DNA of 64,000 bases from assembly GCF_963678635.1 (NCBI RefSeq), contig NC_087069.1:50850938-50914937 (forward strand). The letters run 5' to 3'. The position numbers were made by a program, and so were the translations under genes. Below are positions 10,544-21,600 of the stretch, in pieces. Source of the DNA: Symsagittifera roscoffensis (taxonomy: Eukaryota; Xenacoelomorpha; Acoela; Convolutidae). Positions within the stretch are counted from its first letter, which is position 1. Each line of letters starts with the position of its first letter. Below the pieces are notes generated by a model. It was not told where the DNA came from. It made no database searches and saw only the letters and a list, made by a program, of their open reading frames with translations.

Positions 10544-12857
10544 AGCCATCAAACGACCGTTCAGCCGAAACATTTGATTCAACACATACAGCAAAATCAG
10601 TCAACGGGGATCAAAACTAGCCATTTTTGTACAAAATGCCGAATCATAACAAACTTTGATGAAAAAGTCCAAACAAAAGTCGACTTGCTCGAAGCATATA
10701 TCCGCTGCTTTGAAGAATTAACACAAGGCGGAAACCGAACAAGCAACCTTTATAGCAAAATTTCTATGATAAAAAGATTTTAAAAAGTATGTGTTATGGC
10801 AAATTGCTTATAAAATCGTTTTTGGTAGTTACATTCTGGCTTGGGATGTGTTTTCTTCCTCGCAAAAATCGAATAAACCTCAAAAAAAAAGATCCAGATG
10901 CGGCTCAGATGTTTCTTAATGCTTTCTAAGTGTCCAAAAATTTCACTTATAGTGTATCTAGATCAATTTACACAAACTAAACTTGAAAGCTTTTGAGATT
11001 AAGAAAAATAAAATTGATATAGAAAAATTTTTCCCAGATAAATTTTTTATTTGCTAAAAAGGCCGATATCTGATCTCGATATTCAATTTTAATGAAATTT
11101 TTAAAAATATTTCATCGTTTCCTGAGAGCAGCAACTTCTATCGTTCATCGTAAAATGTAGTTCAACGTCATTTTAAAAAATATTGCCAAACTATGCAACA
11201 AATTTTATTTGTGACGACAAGTTTTTCCTAAAAATAAATCAATGAAAAAAACCAGTTAACTGTTAACTTTTTCGATAACGCTGGTAAATAAATAAAAGTC
11301 AGCGAGAAAAAAATTACTTAAGAAAAATCCAAATGACGTAATTAAGTGAAATAAGAGCAACTGTTGAATTTAGAAACAACCAATATTTTTCATTATTCGA
11401 GATTGCATCAACTCTCTAATTTTGTTCAACCCGTATTTTTTCTTCATACACTTTTTTTTAAATTATTACAAAATACTTTATGAAGCTGATCATTTTCCTT
11501 CTTTACAAACTTTCTCTAAATGAATTAGTTCGTTTGTTTTCAATTTGAAGTTTCTTGAATGACTGGGCAGTATCTTTTCATCGCAGTTCAATAAGATCAC
11601 TTTTTATGTTCAAGTAGGGGTCCAATTTCCGCTCACTAGTTGTTTGGGTTGTATTTCTTGTTGATATTTTTCAGAACGTCCAAAAACACAAAAAAAGCTG
11701 TGATTTGTTTTTGTAAAATGGTAAACTCCGCCGTCGCTCAACCCCTGGTTCAGTGGAAGAATAACACGATCTTTCAGGCTGCAGAAAATCGGCCTAGGTA
11801 GAAAGCAGAAAATTATTGGCAAATTCAGACACCGTTCCGATCTCGTTTAAAAATGCTTTGCGAAATGTGTGAATGTTTGAGATGTGTGAAAACTTCCGGG
11901 TGATTATTTCCGGTTTTCATGAATTTCAAAAAAAGCACAAAAAAAAAACATTTCAAAATAAGTCATTTGTTCAAAATAGCTCTCAAAGTTAGCTTTTTAC
12001 TTACAAACTTTGTCTAAAAGTTAGTAACTTTTCATTACTATCATGGTTGCGCGTTGTTGGAAAACGACTGCTACTCAACCCTGAAACATTCGGATTACTC
12101 TTAGAGGTATTACATTTTGTTTTTGTGTAAAAATTCAGCAGGAAAACATCTGTGCATAATTACAAAATGCCCTCATACGACAAGCCAAGTACAGACTTTT
12201 ATCATTATCATCGAGAAACAACTCATTGGATCAAATTAGCTCGTTTGCTTTTAATTTACGACTACTTTTGATTTGGATTATGTTTCAGCAGACGCTAAGC
12301 ATCTGCTGAAAAATTTAAATTAAATTTTTACTTCAAATTCAAATTGCTAATTATTCAGACGAAAAAGTACGGAAAAATTATTAACTCACCTTTTTCGGTA
12401 GAGTGAACATGTTTCATTTGTGTCTGACACTTGATGGTTAACTGATTTCATTAAAAGCTGAAATACTTGTTGATGCCTTTTTCAACGAGTCTTCCATTTT
12501 GTGACGTTATTGGAAAAATCTTTAAACAGCGACCAGCTTAAAAACAATTTGATCGTCACTGGTTAAATCTTCTTACCTTTGTGAATACGTTTCCAAGAAT
12601 ACAGAAGAACTAAAGAAACTAAATCTAAATTGGAAAAAATTTGTATTAATCAACAATCCCCTGAGAAGAAGTTTCAACCTCAACTCCCAAGTTTACAAGA
12701 GCAACCCGTCAATTTTTGCTTACATGTTGGCTCTCGCTTTAAAAAAGTGTAAGCTTTACGAAAGTTTTTTTCTGACCTTTTCAGTATCATTTTCCTCTAT
12801 AAAACTCCACGCAGTTTTCGGAACTGTAACAAAGGAAAAAAGTTTCTTCTAAAAATT
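10544..12857. other. Left-arm non-coding sequence, probable intron of the dead glycosyltransferase
   Basis: It matches 30512-32801 of the right arm in reverse. A 69-codon frame at 10574-10783 (+) survives in shortened form on the other arm, but nothing identifies it. A short palindrome, TTCAGCAGACGCTAAGCATC followed by TGCTGAAA, sits near 12287-12312 and is kept in the right arm at about 31063-31090. No gene, RNA gene or transposon is recognised. Confidence 0.4.
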
Positions 12858-13863
12858 TGTGTCTTCTTTCTGTACAAAATTGCTTATTCGGAACTTTCCA
12901 ATTTGTGTCTTCTTTCTGTACAAAATGGCTTATTTAGAAGTTTCCAATTTGTGTCTTCTTTCTGTACAAAATTGCTTATTCAGAAGTTTCCAATTTGTGT
13001 CTTCTTTCTGTACAAAATTGCTTATTCAGAAGTTTCCAATTTGTGTCTTATTTCTGTACAAAATTGCTTATTCGGAAGTTTCCAATTTGTGTCTTCTTTC
13101 TGTACAAAATTGCCTATTCAGAAATTTCCAATTTTTGTCTTCTTTCTGTACAAAATTGCTTATTCGGAAGTTTCCAATTTGTGTCTTCTTTCTGTACAAA
13201 ATTGCTTATTCAGAAGTTTCCAATTTGTGTCTTCTTTCTGTACAAAATTGCTTATTCAGAAGTTTCCAATTTTTGTCTTCTTTCTGTACAAAATTGCTTA
13301 TTCAGAAGTTTCCAATTTGTGTCTTCTTTCTGTACAAAATTGCTTATTCAGAAGTTTCCAATTTGTGTTTTCTTTCTGTACAAAATTGCTTATTCAGAAG
13401 TTTCCAATTTGTGTCTTCTTTCTGTACAAAATTGCTTATTCAGAAGTTTCCAATTTGTGTCTTCTTTCTGTACAAAATTGCTTATTCGGAAGTTTCCAAT
13501 TTGTGTCTTCTTTCTGTACAAAATTGCTTATTCAGAAGTTTCCAATTTGTGTCTTCTTTCTGTACAAAATTGCTTATTCAGAAGTTTCCAATTCGTGTCT
13601 TCTTTCTGTACAAAATTGCTTATTAAGAAGTTTCCAATTTGTGTCTTCTTTCTGTACAAAATTGCTTATTCAGAAGTTTCCAATTTGTGTCTTCTTTCTG
13701 TACAAAATTGCTTATTCAGAAGTTTCCAATTTGTGTCTTCTTTCTGTACAAAATTGCTTATTCGGAAGTTTCCAATTTGTGTCTTCTTTCTGTACAAAAT
13801 TGCTTATTCAGAAGTTTCCAATTTGTGTCTTCTTTCTGTACAAAATTGCTTATTCGGAAGTTT
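12858..13863 (+). repeat. 46-bp minisatellite, 22 units, open in three frames
   Basis: Twenty-two head-to-tail units start every 46 bases from 12858 (first half of unit: TGTGTCTTCTTTCTGTACAA). Substitutions are few and often shared by non-adjacent units (CAG/CGG before AAGTTTCC; GTG/TTG before TCTTC). Because 46 is not a multiple of three and no unit has a stop in any forward frame, frames of 255, 292 and 364 codons overlap the array. All encode the same 46-residue cysteine- and phenylalanine-rich repeat, phase-shifted. The opposite arm has two units, so this is an expansion, and I do not call it a gene. Confidence 0.95.
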
Positions 13864-14599
13864 TCTTGTTTAACCGATGTGAGACTGTAAATTTTTTGCT
13901 ATCATCCATTTCTTATTGTGTCCATAAATTGATACTTCCTGATCCGAAACATTCAAAAACGAAAACCAAATCTGAAGTTTCGATACGATTTTTTTAAAAT
14001 CTGAAACATTCGAGAGAAACTGCATTTCAGATATGAAAAGCACATTGTTAAAGTATGGAAGCGTTATTTTAATCCTTACTTGATGATTCAGATCTGAGAT
14101 ATACATCTGATATTTTTTTTAGATTTTGGCGGATTTAAGGCGGATCTCACGATTTTATAGGTACTGGCGGATCTCACGATAACACTAAAATTGCGTACCA
14201 AAAACTATTTTGCAATGAAGAAAGTAGGTTGTATTATGATCAAATATGCAAAATTCGACCTAGTGCAGTTTTTCCCGTAAAAAAGGTAAATGACTCAATT
14301 TTCGGAGGTTCGTGAATTAATTTATGATTTGTTTTTAATACAGAATATTTAAAACTGATATTTCCTACTTTTCAAGCAATTCAAATTTAAGAACAAATCT
14401 TCTTTGATTTGAGAATTACATCTTTGCTTTCACAGGTTTTCACTTGCGAGTTACAATCCAAAAACTTTTTGAAAGAAAACTTTATCATGATATGTTTTAA
14501 TAATTCTCAAGGGAGCTTCTCTTTTTTGTCATAAAAACTGCAGAAAAAGCGCTCAAACCAAAATCAATTTTGATCAAATTGGTTTAGTTTTCAGAATAA
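13864..14599. other. Left-arm non-coding sequence
   Basis: Pairs with about 29724-30420 of the right arm. A phrase 'ggcggatctcacgat' is present twice here (14145 and 14164), but only once in the right arm, a small private duplication. No gene is seen. Confidence 0.4.
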
Positions 14600-14776
14600 T
14601 CACACACCGCCATAAGAAGGACCGCCATAAGACCCTCCAAAATTGTAAGCTACAGCCAGTCTTAGAATGTCAGCCAAATGTGGTGATTGGTGAAGGGATT
14701 TCATAATAAATCTATTTGATAGATTTTCAAGGCCTGCTGTTTTAATAATTTTTTCAAATCGCAAGAGTAAAAATGA
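14600..14776 (-). pseudogene. Exon remnant of alpha-1,4-glycosyltransferase-like gene (left arm)
   Basis: On the minus strand the frame reads E-K-I-I-K-T-A-G-L-E-N-L, then S-P-H-L-A-D-I-L-R-L-A-V-A-Y-N-F-G-G-S-Y. In DXD-type sugar transferases of the A4GALT family the acceptor-side helix reads H-x-S-D-x-L-R-x-x-x-L-x-x-x-G-G-x-Y, followed by D-x-D. The match up to G-G-S-Y is good, but the next residues are G-G-P-S-Y-G-G and no D-x-D follows before the stop. The acceptor before this exon reads TTGCG instead of the CTTAG kept at 29558-29562, so this copy should not splice. Confidence 0.55.
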
Positions 14777-14924
14777 AATATTGGTTTTTTTTTCATAAAG
14801 TTTTTGAGCCAAATTTTGTCAAAGTTAAATGGGACAATGAGAAAATAACTTGAATTTTCAGATTGCATCTTTTGAGGACTCAATGTTTCATTATTTACGG
14901 CGCGTGAACTGACCTACCAGTGGT

Positions 14925-15118
14925 TTCCCGGATTGACCAAAAATGCTTACCATACAGTTTACATGTATGGAAAAAAGCTAATCATACACTTTTCATGCAA
15001 TTCAATAAGTACGGAAAAATGCATCAAAGGTCTATGATTAGTAATTTTCATGTATAGAAATTGTTTGACTAGCTTTTCTCCATAAACCAAAAAGATTGAT
15101 TTTTTACAAAAAGGGGTT
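14925..15118. mobile_element. MITE with CCCGGNTTGACC end and CCATATATGG-type palindromes
   Basis: The left end TTTCCCGGATTGACC is followed by GCTTACCATACAG and a CATGTATGG-type palindromic core. It is related to the complete TIR element at 36584-37526, but only one end is clear. Copies lie at 15538-15740 and in the right arm at about 29216-29386. Confidence 0.5.
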
Positions 15119-15400
15119 AAACTGAAGACCTGCCCAGCTCTCTTGAAATCTGCCCCTTGAATTCTGCGAAAATGGTGCCAGCGATATAATTTGAACTACA
15201 AGCGACCCAAATGGTAGGAGTCTGGCGGCCCATATAGTGATCTACGAGAGATAGATCTTCTATAGTGATGGAAATTCTTAGAATTTCATCCAAATGTGGT
15301 GATTGGTGAAGGGATTTTATAAGACATCTATTTGAGAGATTTTCAAGGCCTGCTGTTTTAATAGTTTTTTCAAATCGGACAGTAAAAATGAAATATTTTG
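15117..15400 (-). pseudogene. Chimera of retrotransposon RNase H fragment and glycosyltransferase exon
   Basis: A 129-codon minus-strand frame (15117-15506) joins two unrelated things. 15290-15390 repeats the exon E-K-T-I-K-T-A-G-L-E-N-L...S-P-H-L of 14600-14776, while 15165-15260 repeats the retrotransposon stretch found at 16610-16705 (R-Q-T-P-T-I-W-V-A, I-A-G-T-I-F). The exon thus changes to RNase H sequence right after D-E-I-L-R. The right arm has only one exon copy and no such join, so it arose on this arm. Confidence 0.6.
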
Positions 15401-15537
15401 TTTTTTTTTCAGTAAAGTTTTTGAGCAACATTTTGTCAAGTTTAACTTGGACAATGAGAAAATAACATAAAATTTCAGATTCCATCTTTTGCGGACTCAT
15501 TGGCACATTTTTTACGGCGCCGTAAACTGACCTACCA

Positions 15538-15740
15538 GTGGTTTCCCGGATTGACCAAAAATGCTAATCATACAATTTCCATATATGGAAAAAAGCTAAT
15601 CATCTTTTTTTCAAGCAATTCCATAAGTACAGAAAATGCATCAAAGGTAAATTATTAGTAATTTTCATATATGGAAATTGTTTGACTAGCATTTCTCCAT
15701 AAACCAAAAAGTTTGATTTTTTACAAAGGGGGTGAAACTG
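15538..15740. mobile_element. MITE with CCCGGNTTGACC end, second left-arm copy
   Basis: Repeats 14925-15118 as part of a ~620-base tandem duplication (exon remnant plus MITE) private to the left arm. It contains ATACAATTTCCATATATGG and the phrase CTCCATAAACCAAAAAG. Confidence 0.5.
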
Positions 15741-16589
15741 AAGATCTGCCCAGCTCTCTTGAAATCTGCCCCTGGGTGAGAAAGCGTGTCTGCCCGAGTT
15801 CTTTGTGTTTTGAACTATTTTGAACTATTTGGTAGACGTAAACACAGCAAGCGCAAATTGAACTAATTGTGTTATTTCGAACTCTTAAAAAAAGATCTAT
15901 ACAAAAATAAAATTTGCGACTTCAGAATAATACAAATTTGGAAGAATTTTGTTTATAAGTCTTTCTAGTAACGACAGATCAAAAAGAAACGTAGCTGCTA
16001 TCAAAATTTAGATTAAGTTTGGCTCTAAGTTAATAAAAAAACTCATACATAACTGAAAAATTTCAATGATAATTTTTTGTGCAAAAAGAAGAATTCATCT
16101 GATGGCAGTGTCTTCTAATCATAACGACTTAAGTTCTTTTTTCCTAGTAACAAAAAAGTTATTGAATTTCAAAGCATCACAATTACATGTAATTAAACAA
16201 AAATACACTCGAATATGATTGGTAAAGACAAAAAGATGAGAATATTGAGCTCTCTTGTGGATAATAGTCCCCTAATTTGACAAATCTGAATAGTTAAAAT
16301 TGGAACATTGGGAATTAGGGAATTTAGATAAAATGTCGCCAGAAAACTCAAAATGAAAATGTAAAATAATTTTACAGGAACCTTTAGGTGGGGTCAACCA
16401 AACTATATGCGAAGATGGACGAGTAAAGTTTACTTGACTGTTAGGTCTGTTTGTTCTGTTCAAATTGGTAGGTCATTTGGATGATGAATTTATTATGTCT
16501 ATCGTATCGCAGGCTTCAAAGAATTTCTGTATAGACATAACCATAAACGACACGTGGTAAATAGATGTTTGGGGGCTTCTGAAGAAAAA

Positions 16590-17188
16590 TTTCTCGATAG
16601 GCAACCCACAATGGCAAAAATGGTGCCAGCGATATGATTTACGCTAAAAGCGACCCAAATGCTAGGAGTCTGGCGGCCCGTCCTGTGATCTTCGAGTGAC
16701 AGATCTTACTTCCACGGTTGGTTTTAAAAGCCAATATGATGGCTTCATGGTCGGTTAATACCACAAACTGATTTCCCAACAAGTAGTTTCTAAATGTTCG
16801 CATGACCACACTTTTGCTATAACTTCGAGCTGGTTAGTGCTATATTTGAGTTCGTGTCAATTGATAAAGCTGGAGGAGAACGGTATAGTACTCCAGGATC
16901 AACTTTTTAGTTCCTGGTCAAGAACGGCACCCAGACCATCATTATTTGTGTCCCATTTGACTCGTAATTTCTTCTTTTGGTCATAGTGGTACATTTTATT
17001 AATCCGGATTTTAGCTTCAGCGGGTCTTCAAGAGCTGATTGTTGACCAAGGTCACATATAAGTTTTCGTTTATTCTGATACTTTGAAGTTTGTCGGAATA
17101 GGTCTTCATATCTCTGGGGTAATAAGTGCTGTTTAATTAAGATTTGCTGGTAATTTAGAGAGTTTTGTTTTGATGCCTTCGTCGTCAA
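16590..17188 (-). pseudogene. Ty3/gypsy-like pol remnant, RNase H end (left arm)
   Basis: Minus-strand frames, broken by stops and shifts, give in order a stretch ending the RT thumb (P-Q-R-Y-E-D-L-F-R-Q near 17110), the RNase H start N-D-G-L-G-A-V-L near 16930, then W-S-C-E-H near 16800, and finally W-A-A-R-L-like and I-A-G-T-I-F-A-I-V-G-C-L-S-R-N near 16600. This is the usual order in gypsy-type pol (RT then RNase H). The longest single frame is 93 codons (16907-17188). It is a dead copy, the counterpart of 27860-28440 in the right arm. Confidence 0.75.
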
Positions 17189-17411
17189 TGATGAAACCTA
17201 ATCATGATAATTCACATTTTGACAATTTTAGAGTTAAAACTTTTTTTATCGAAGCTCAATAGGATAGAACCGAACGTCGAATTGTGCTCTGATAATGAGC
17301 CTTTTGAAACAATCAACATTTTCCACCGCAAAGGTTCTGAATTGTGTTGTCCTTTGCCTTTTGAAGCTACTTTGGCATATCATTAAGGCCGTAAAATCCG
17401 GTTTTGAAACG

Positions 17412-17696
17412 TTAAGTTCTTATAGGTTCACCCCAAACTGGGTTAATTTTGGCATGGCTACTGACAAGGTCACTGAGTTTGAGCTGGCTAAAACCGTATT
17501 TCAGATCTAAGGACGTGAACCACATCATGCCAGATTTTTCTGAATTGCTGATTTGGGCCGCTATACCAAATTGTTCTAAGAGCTTTAGCATTTGGTACTC
17601 TGTGAGCTTATCGGCATTTGAATCTCTGGCTGATTTCACAGTGCTATTTTTCTGGCTGTGATTGCCATTAGAGCTATAAAGTGATCGCACGTTCAT
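17412..17696 (-). pseudogene. Ty3/gypsy-like reverse transcriptase fragment (left arm)
   Basis: A 94-codon minus-strand frame contains R-D-S-N-A-D-K-L-T-E-Y-Q, W-F-T-S-L-D-L-K-Y-G-F-S-Q-L. The latter is RT motif A (F-x-x-L-D-L-x-x-G-[FY]-x-Q), including its catalytic aspartate. The frame runs out before the Y-x-D-D motif B/C region, which is lost to frameshifts. The paralogous frame in the right arm is 27229-27558. The upstream gag part should lie beyond 17973, in or past the N gap. Confidence 0.8.
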
Positions 17697-17973
17697 TTGC
17701 AGAGTTTCACGATATGAATTTCTTTCATCAGTTTCGTAATTTCATCATCCACCTTCTGCTTATATGGATCGGCAAAAGTCGACCATTCTCTTGATTTGAG
17801 ATAAGGGAGTCCTTAAAAACCGAATGTACTCTGTGGTTGTTAGATCTGCCAATGCGTGGAAATAAGTCACTGTATTCCTTCATATGCGTATCTCTCCAGA
17901 ATTTCGATTCATTGGATCCCTGATCATCTGATATGTTAGATACTAGTTGAGGTCGAAGTTGAAATATCCGAAC

Positions 17974-18173
17974 NNNNNNNNNNNNNNNNNNNNNNNNNNN
18001 NNNNNNNNNNNNNNNNNNNNNNNNNNNNNNNNNNNNNNNNNNNNNNNNNNNNNNNNNNNNNNNNNNNNNNNNNNNNNNNNNNNNNNNNNNNNNNNNNNNN
18101 NNNNNNNNNNNNNNNNNNNNNNNNNNNNNNNNNNNNNNNNNNNNNNNNNNNNNNNNNNNNNNNNNNNNNNNNN
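17974..18173. other. Assembly gap (200 N)
   Basis: Exactly 200 unknown bases, probably a nominal size. The left arm of the inverted repeat enters it and the TRPM gene leaves it. Missing sequence may include the retrotransposon gag end, the arm's inner boundary and the upstream TRPM exons. Frames drawn through the N run are meaningless. Confidence 0.99.
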
Positions 18174-18598
18174 CTTCTTCGTTATTGTAACAATTTTGTT
18201 CCTAATATTTGACAAAAAGCAACCATACCTGTTCGCTTTTGATTAAATTCACCGCTCGTTATTCTGTTGAATAAAAATTAAGGTTTTCATTAAAATAATT
18301 TCAAAAAAAAACGTAATAAATGTGATGACGTAGTAAAAACACTTTGTGGTTTATTCAAAGACGTTCAGATTATTTTCATATTGATTTAAAATAGCATGCT
18401 TTTTAGTCAATCGATTAGTTGAAGCTTAAGGAAAGAAATCTAAACCACATCCATCATTGTGCTACGCCCTATTCTGTAAAAGTTTCCAATCAGTAAACTC
18501 TGAAAAACTCAATGAGCAACCTTAATATTCATTTTAAGGTAAGTTTTGTGTATAAGATCATCTGTTTAATTAAAGAGAAAAGATTTTTATGTTGACAG

Positions 18599-18672
18599 GT
18601 GGAACGTGCTAGATCTTCTGGCTCTGACAACTTTTCTACCAGGACTAGTGATACGCCTAAACAAAAACTGGG
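18599..18672 (+). CDS. TRPM exon a: segment S3
   Basis: Acceptor GTTGACAG, then W-N-V-L-D-L-L-A-L-T-T-F-L-P-G-L, the S3 start typical of TRPM (W-N-x-x-D), ending N-K-N-W with donor GTAAGG. One base at the 5' end completes a codon from an exon not seen. A hydrophobic stretch right after the gap (18174-18246, V-I-V-T-I-L-F-L-I-F) could be part of S1 or S2, but it has no convincing donor. Confidence 0.8.
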
Positions 18673-21600
18673 GTAAGGAAACTGATGTAGGATTAAAAAT
18701 TTACCTATCTTATGCAGAATTAAAACTGATGCAGAAAAAAAAGGAACCTAAGTTTCATATGATGTTCGATATGAGAAGCAATGATATGAGAAACAAAAAT
18801 AATAATTTGTAAAAAACACATGCATCTTTTTTAAAATAATAAATCGAAAGCTGTTTTTGTTTGAAGATATGGAAATAGCCAAAAAGATAATCTAGTGTCA
18901 AACAGTTTGTTGTGTTTCAGATCTTCTAGATGTTGCTCATGATTTCTATGTTGTAACTCTTCTTCTTTACTTCATTCGATTCACTAGTGTGTTCTGTTTC
19001 CATTCTTACCTGGGACCCAAAATAGTTATGATATCCAAAATGTTCAAAGACATCGGTTTCTTCTTCTGCATTGCCTTAGGTTAGTTCATGGATATATTAT
19101 AATTAAAAAGCTCATAACTTTTTGGAGCTTCACTTGACTAGAAAAAGGTAAAAACTCGGACTTGAAGGGAATCCAACACAGGAGCTCAATTTTGTTAATG
19201 CTTAAAGTTGTTAAGTCTAAATTTACGGGAAAAAAGGAAAAAGGTATGAAAAGGCTACAAAAAACGTTAAACGTTTGTGGCAATTTTAATGTATGAAGTG
19301 TATTTTTATTTGAATGGCTTGAATAGACCTCATCTATGTTCAAGGGAGTCAATTGAAGATATCCCTGAAAAAATAAAGTTTCGACATCTTTCAGTGTACA
19401 TAGTGGCTTATGGAGTAGCAATTCAATCACTGATCTATCCTGGTATCACGCAGCCTCCGTTCAGTATCCCCTGGGGAGTGTTATTCAGGTCCTTCTTCGA
19501 GATGCTGGGGGACCCGAACTTTGAAGAAATAGGCGCTACACATTTGGAAAATTGTACTATAGGTGAGATTCTCCAATTTATTTAAAAACTTCATTCAGTT
19601 TTGTAGAGAATAGAGCAGAAACTGCTCACCAATATCAAAGTCCTTATCAATCAATCAAGTGACAATTTTCTACAAATTTTAACTCAAAACACTATAGTCA
19701 AAATCAAACGAGAGGCAAAACATATTAGAACTTGTGCGAATAAAAAACGCGATTGGTGCAGCGTTGAACTTTATTAATCTTGAAAAATTAGTTTTGCCAG
19801 TTATCTTAAGACCAATTTTTTTAGTAATTCAAATCAAAGAAAACACGGTAGTGCGTATCAAGACGAAGCCATTGTTGTTGCAACTGCTTTTTATTGACAA
19901 TGAAAAGGTATTTGGCTGAAATTATGGAAGGCTCTTAAAAACAAGATTTTTGAACTTAAAATCTATCATCAGCTTTCTTTATTTTCCCTTTCTCAATATT
20001 ATCCCAATATAAACCAACCGAAAATCAAAGCGATACAGTTTGCTCCGCACTTTGAAATATCCCAATTTCAATTTCCTCAAATTTTAGAACAATGAATAAC
20101 CGCATGTGAATTCTTTTACTGTGAAGCTTTAACTATCAAAATCTGTCAGATGATATGGTAAGCTGGTTTTTTTCAGAATTGGCCACTTAAATGATGAAAA
20201 CGAATCGGCCTGTTAAGTGGAAAAAAGAATCCACTGCCAAGCGCAAAGATTCCGTCACTTCGTTTGAAACTCGGAACAATCGTTTTTTTCTCCAGAGAAA
20301 TACTGACAGGCTACTTTAAAAACAGGTCTGAATTGTGCCAAAATGAACTGAATTTGATTGGTAACACCCATAATAACCATAAACTTTGACTTGACTCAAT
20401 TACTCAACGCTTTTTCATATGGAAGACAAATTCTATCCTTGTAACTGATTTAAAGCATGTATTTAGGTACTGAAGCGCAATGGCCTTTTAATGACTCTCC
20501 CTACGAAAAAAACACCATCTTCGCCATAATTCTCAAAGCAGTGTTCATGTTATTCACTAATGTATTACTCCTCAACCTGTTGATTGCCATTTTTAACAAC
20601 AGATATGATCGCGTGAATAGGGAGAGTAATGTTTATCGGAAATTCCAGATGGTTCTAGTTACAATGGAATACCAAAACCGGTGAGTATTCATTTCAGTTT
20701 AGTTTTAAAGTCATAAATGTTAGAGTTTTTGTCAATAAGTAGACGATTTCATCATACTTGGTTTTTTAGATCTGGGAGTGATCTACAAAGTGAAAAATGT
20801 TTCATAGAATTTTAACTTTTTAAACTCATCAACCAATGTAATACAAATTTCCTACAGGGAATAATTTTTTTTCAAAGAATTTTTTATTCAAAGTATGAAA
20901 CAGTTTTCAAATCCAATTTTTTTAAATTGAGTCGTCTTCTGAAATTGAGTGGAAAAAAATCATTCGATTTCAACAGTATCTCCCATTTTTAATTTTTTGG
21001 TTATCTATAGCAGATGGGATATTCAACTTTGTCTTACATCTCTAAAAATATTTCGTTATTTGAACGGTTGGTTTTTGCTTCAGACGAGTCCACCAATTTT
21101 TTTTTTAAGTTTTTGCAAGCGTCAATTTAAATTAATCATCTAAAAAACTTCATCCAAAACAGTTTCAAAACTTTTTCAACTTTTTGCAGCTATTATAGGC
21201 TTTTCGAAGACAAAATTTCAGGTTTCATTTCCAAAGAAGTTCAAAACTTTCCATAGAAGTTCAAATAAGTTCTTTATGCTGGTATTTGTAAACATCTAAT
21301 GATAGTGCGCAACTTTTTATGAAAGTAAAAACTAAAGATTTTTTCATCGCATCAGGTGCCCATGTAAACATTCCCATCCCACTTCTAGATTTGCCAAGTT
21401 AAGACCTTCCAGCGCAGCAATCAAGTCAAATTCATTTTGCTAAGCGCTGTAAGTAAAATTCTCCAATTGGCATTGGGTGTGTGAACTTGGTCCAAATCAG
21501 GCAACCTTATGAAAGTTCAATTTTTCTAAATTCCAAACTTAACCTAAAGATCAATCCAAATCAAGTAAAATAAAAATTCGACTGTTTCAGCCCGTGGCTT

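Larger units (their letters stand above)
4640..17973 (+). repeat. Left arm of ~13-kb inverted repeat
   Basis: Reverse complement of 26965-39846. Landmarks that pair are: 17880-17965 with 26965-27040 (inner end), the retrotransposon RT region, the glycosyltransferase exon at 14.7 kb with 29.6 kb, the minisatellite at 13 kb with 30.4 kb, the exon at 9.8 kb with 33.5 kb, and 5.0 kb with 39.5 kb. By eye the arms differ by a few percent to about eight percent, with many indels, so they are old compared with the A1/A2 duplication. The inner end runs into the N gap, so its true limit is unknown. Confidence 0.93.

Noticed and set aside
12858-13863. CRISPR-like array
   Set aside because: Units are contiguous with no unique spacers and the DNA is eukaryotic.
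12859-13997. Overlapping frames of 255, 364 and 292 codons as three genes
   Set aside because: They are the three phases of a 46-bp minisatellite and differ only by rotation; no promoter, start context or splice support, and the other arm has two units only.
17943-18246. Frames of 90 and 99 codons spanning the N run
   Set aside because: Artefact of reading through unknown bases.
18515-18538. TRPM exon upstream of S3 ending at AAG|GTAAGT (18538)
   Set aside because: The donor is good, but the phase needed to join the S3 exon gives a stop eight codons upstream and no homology is seen.
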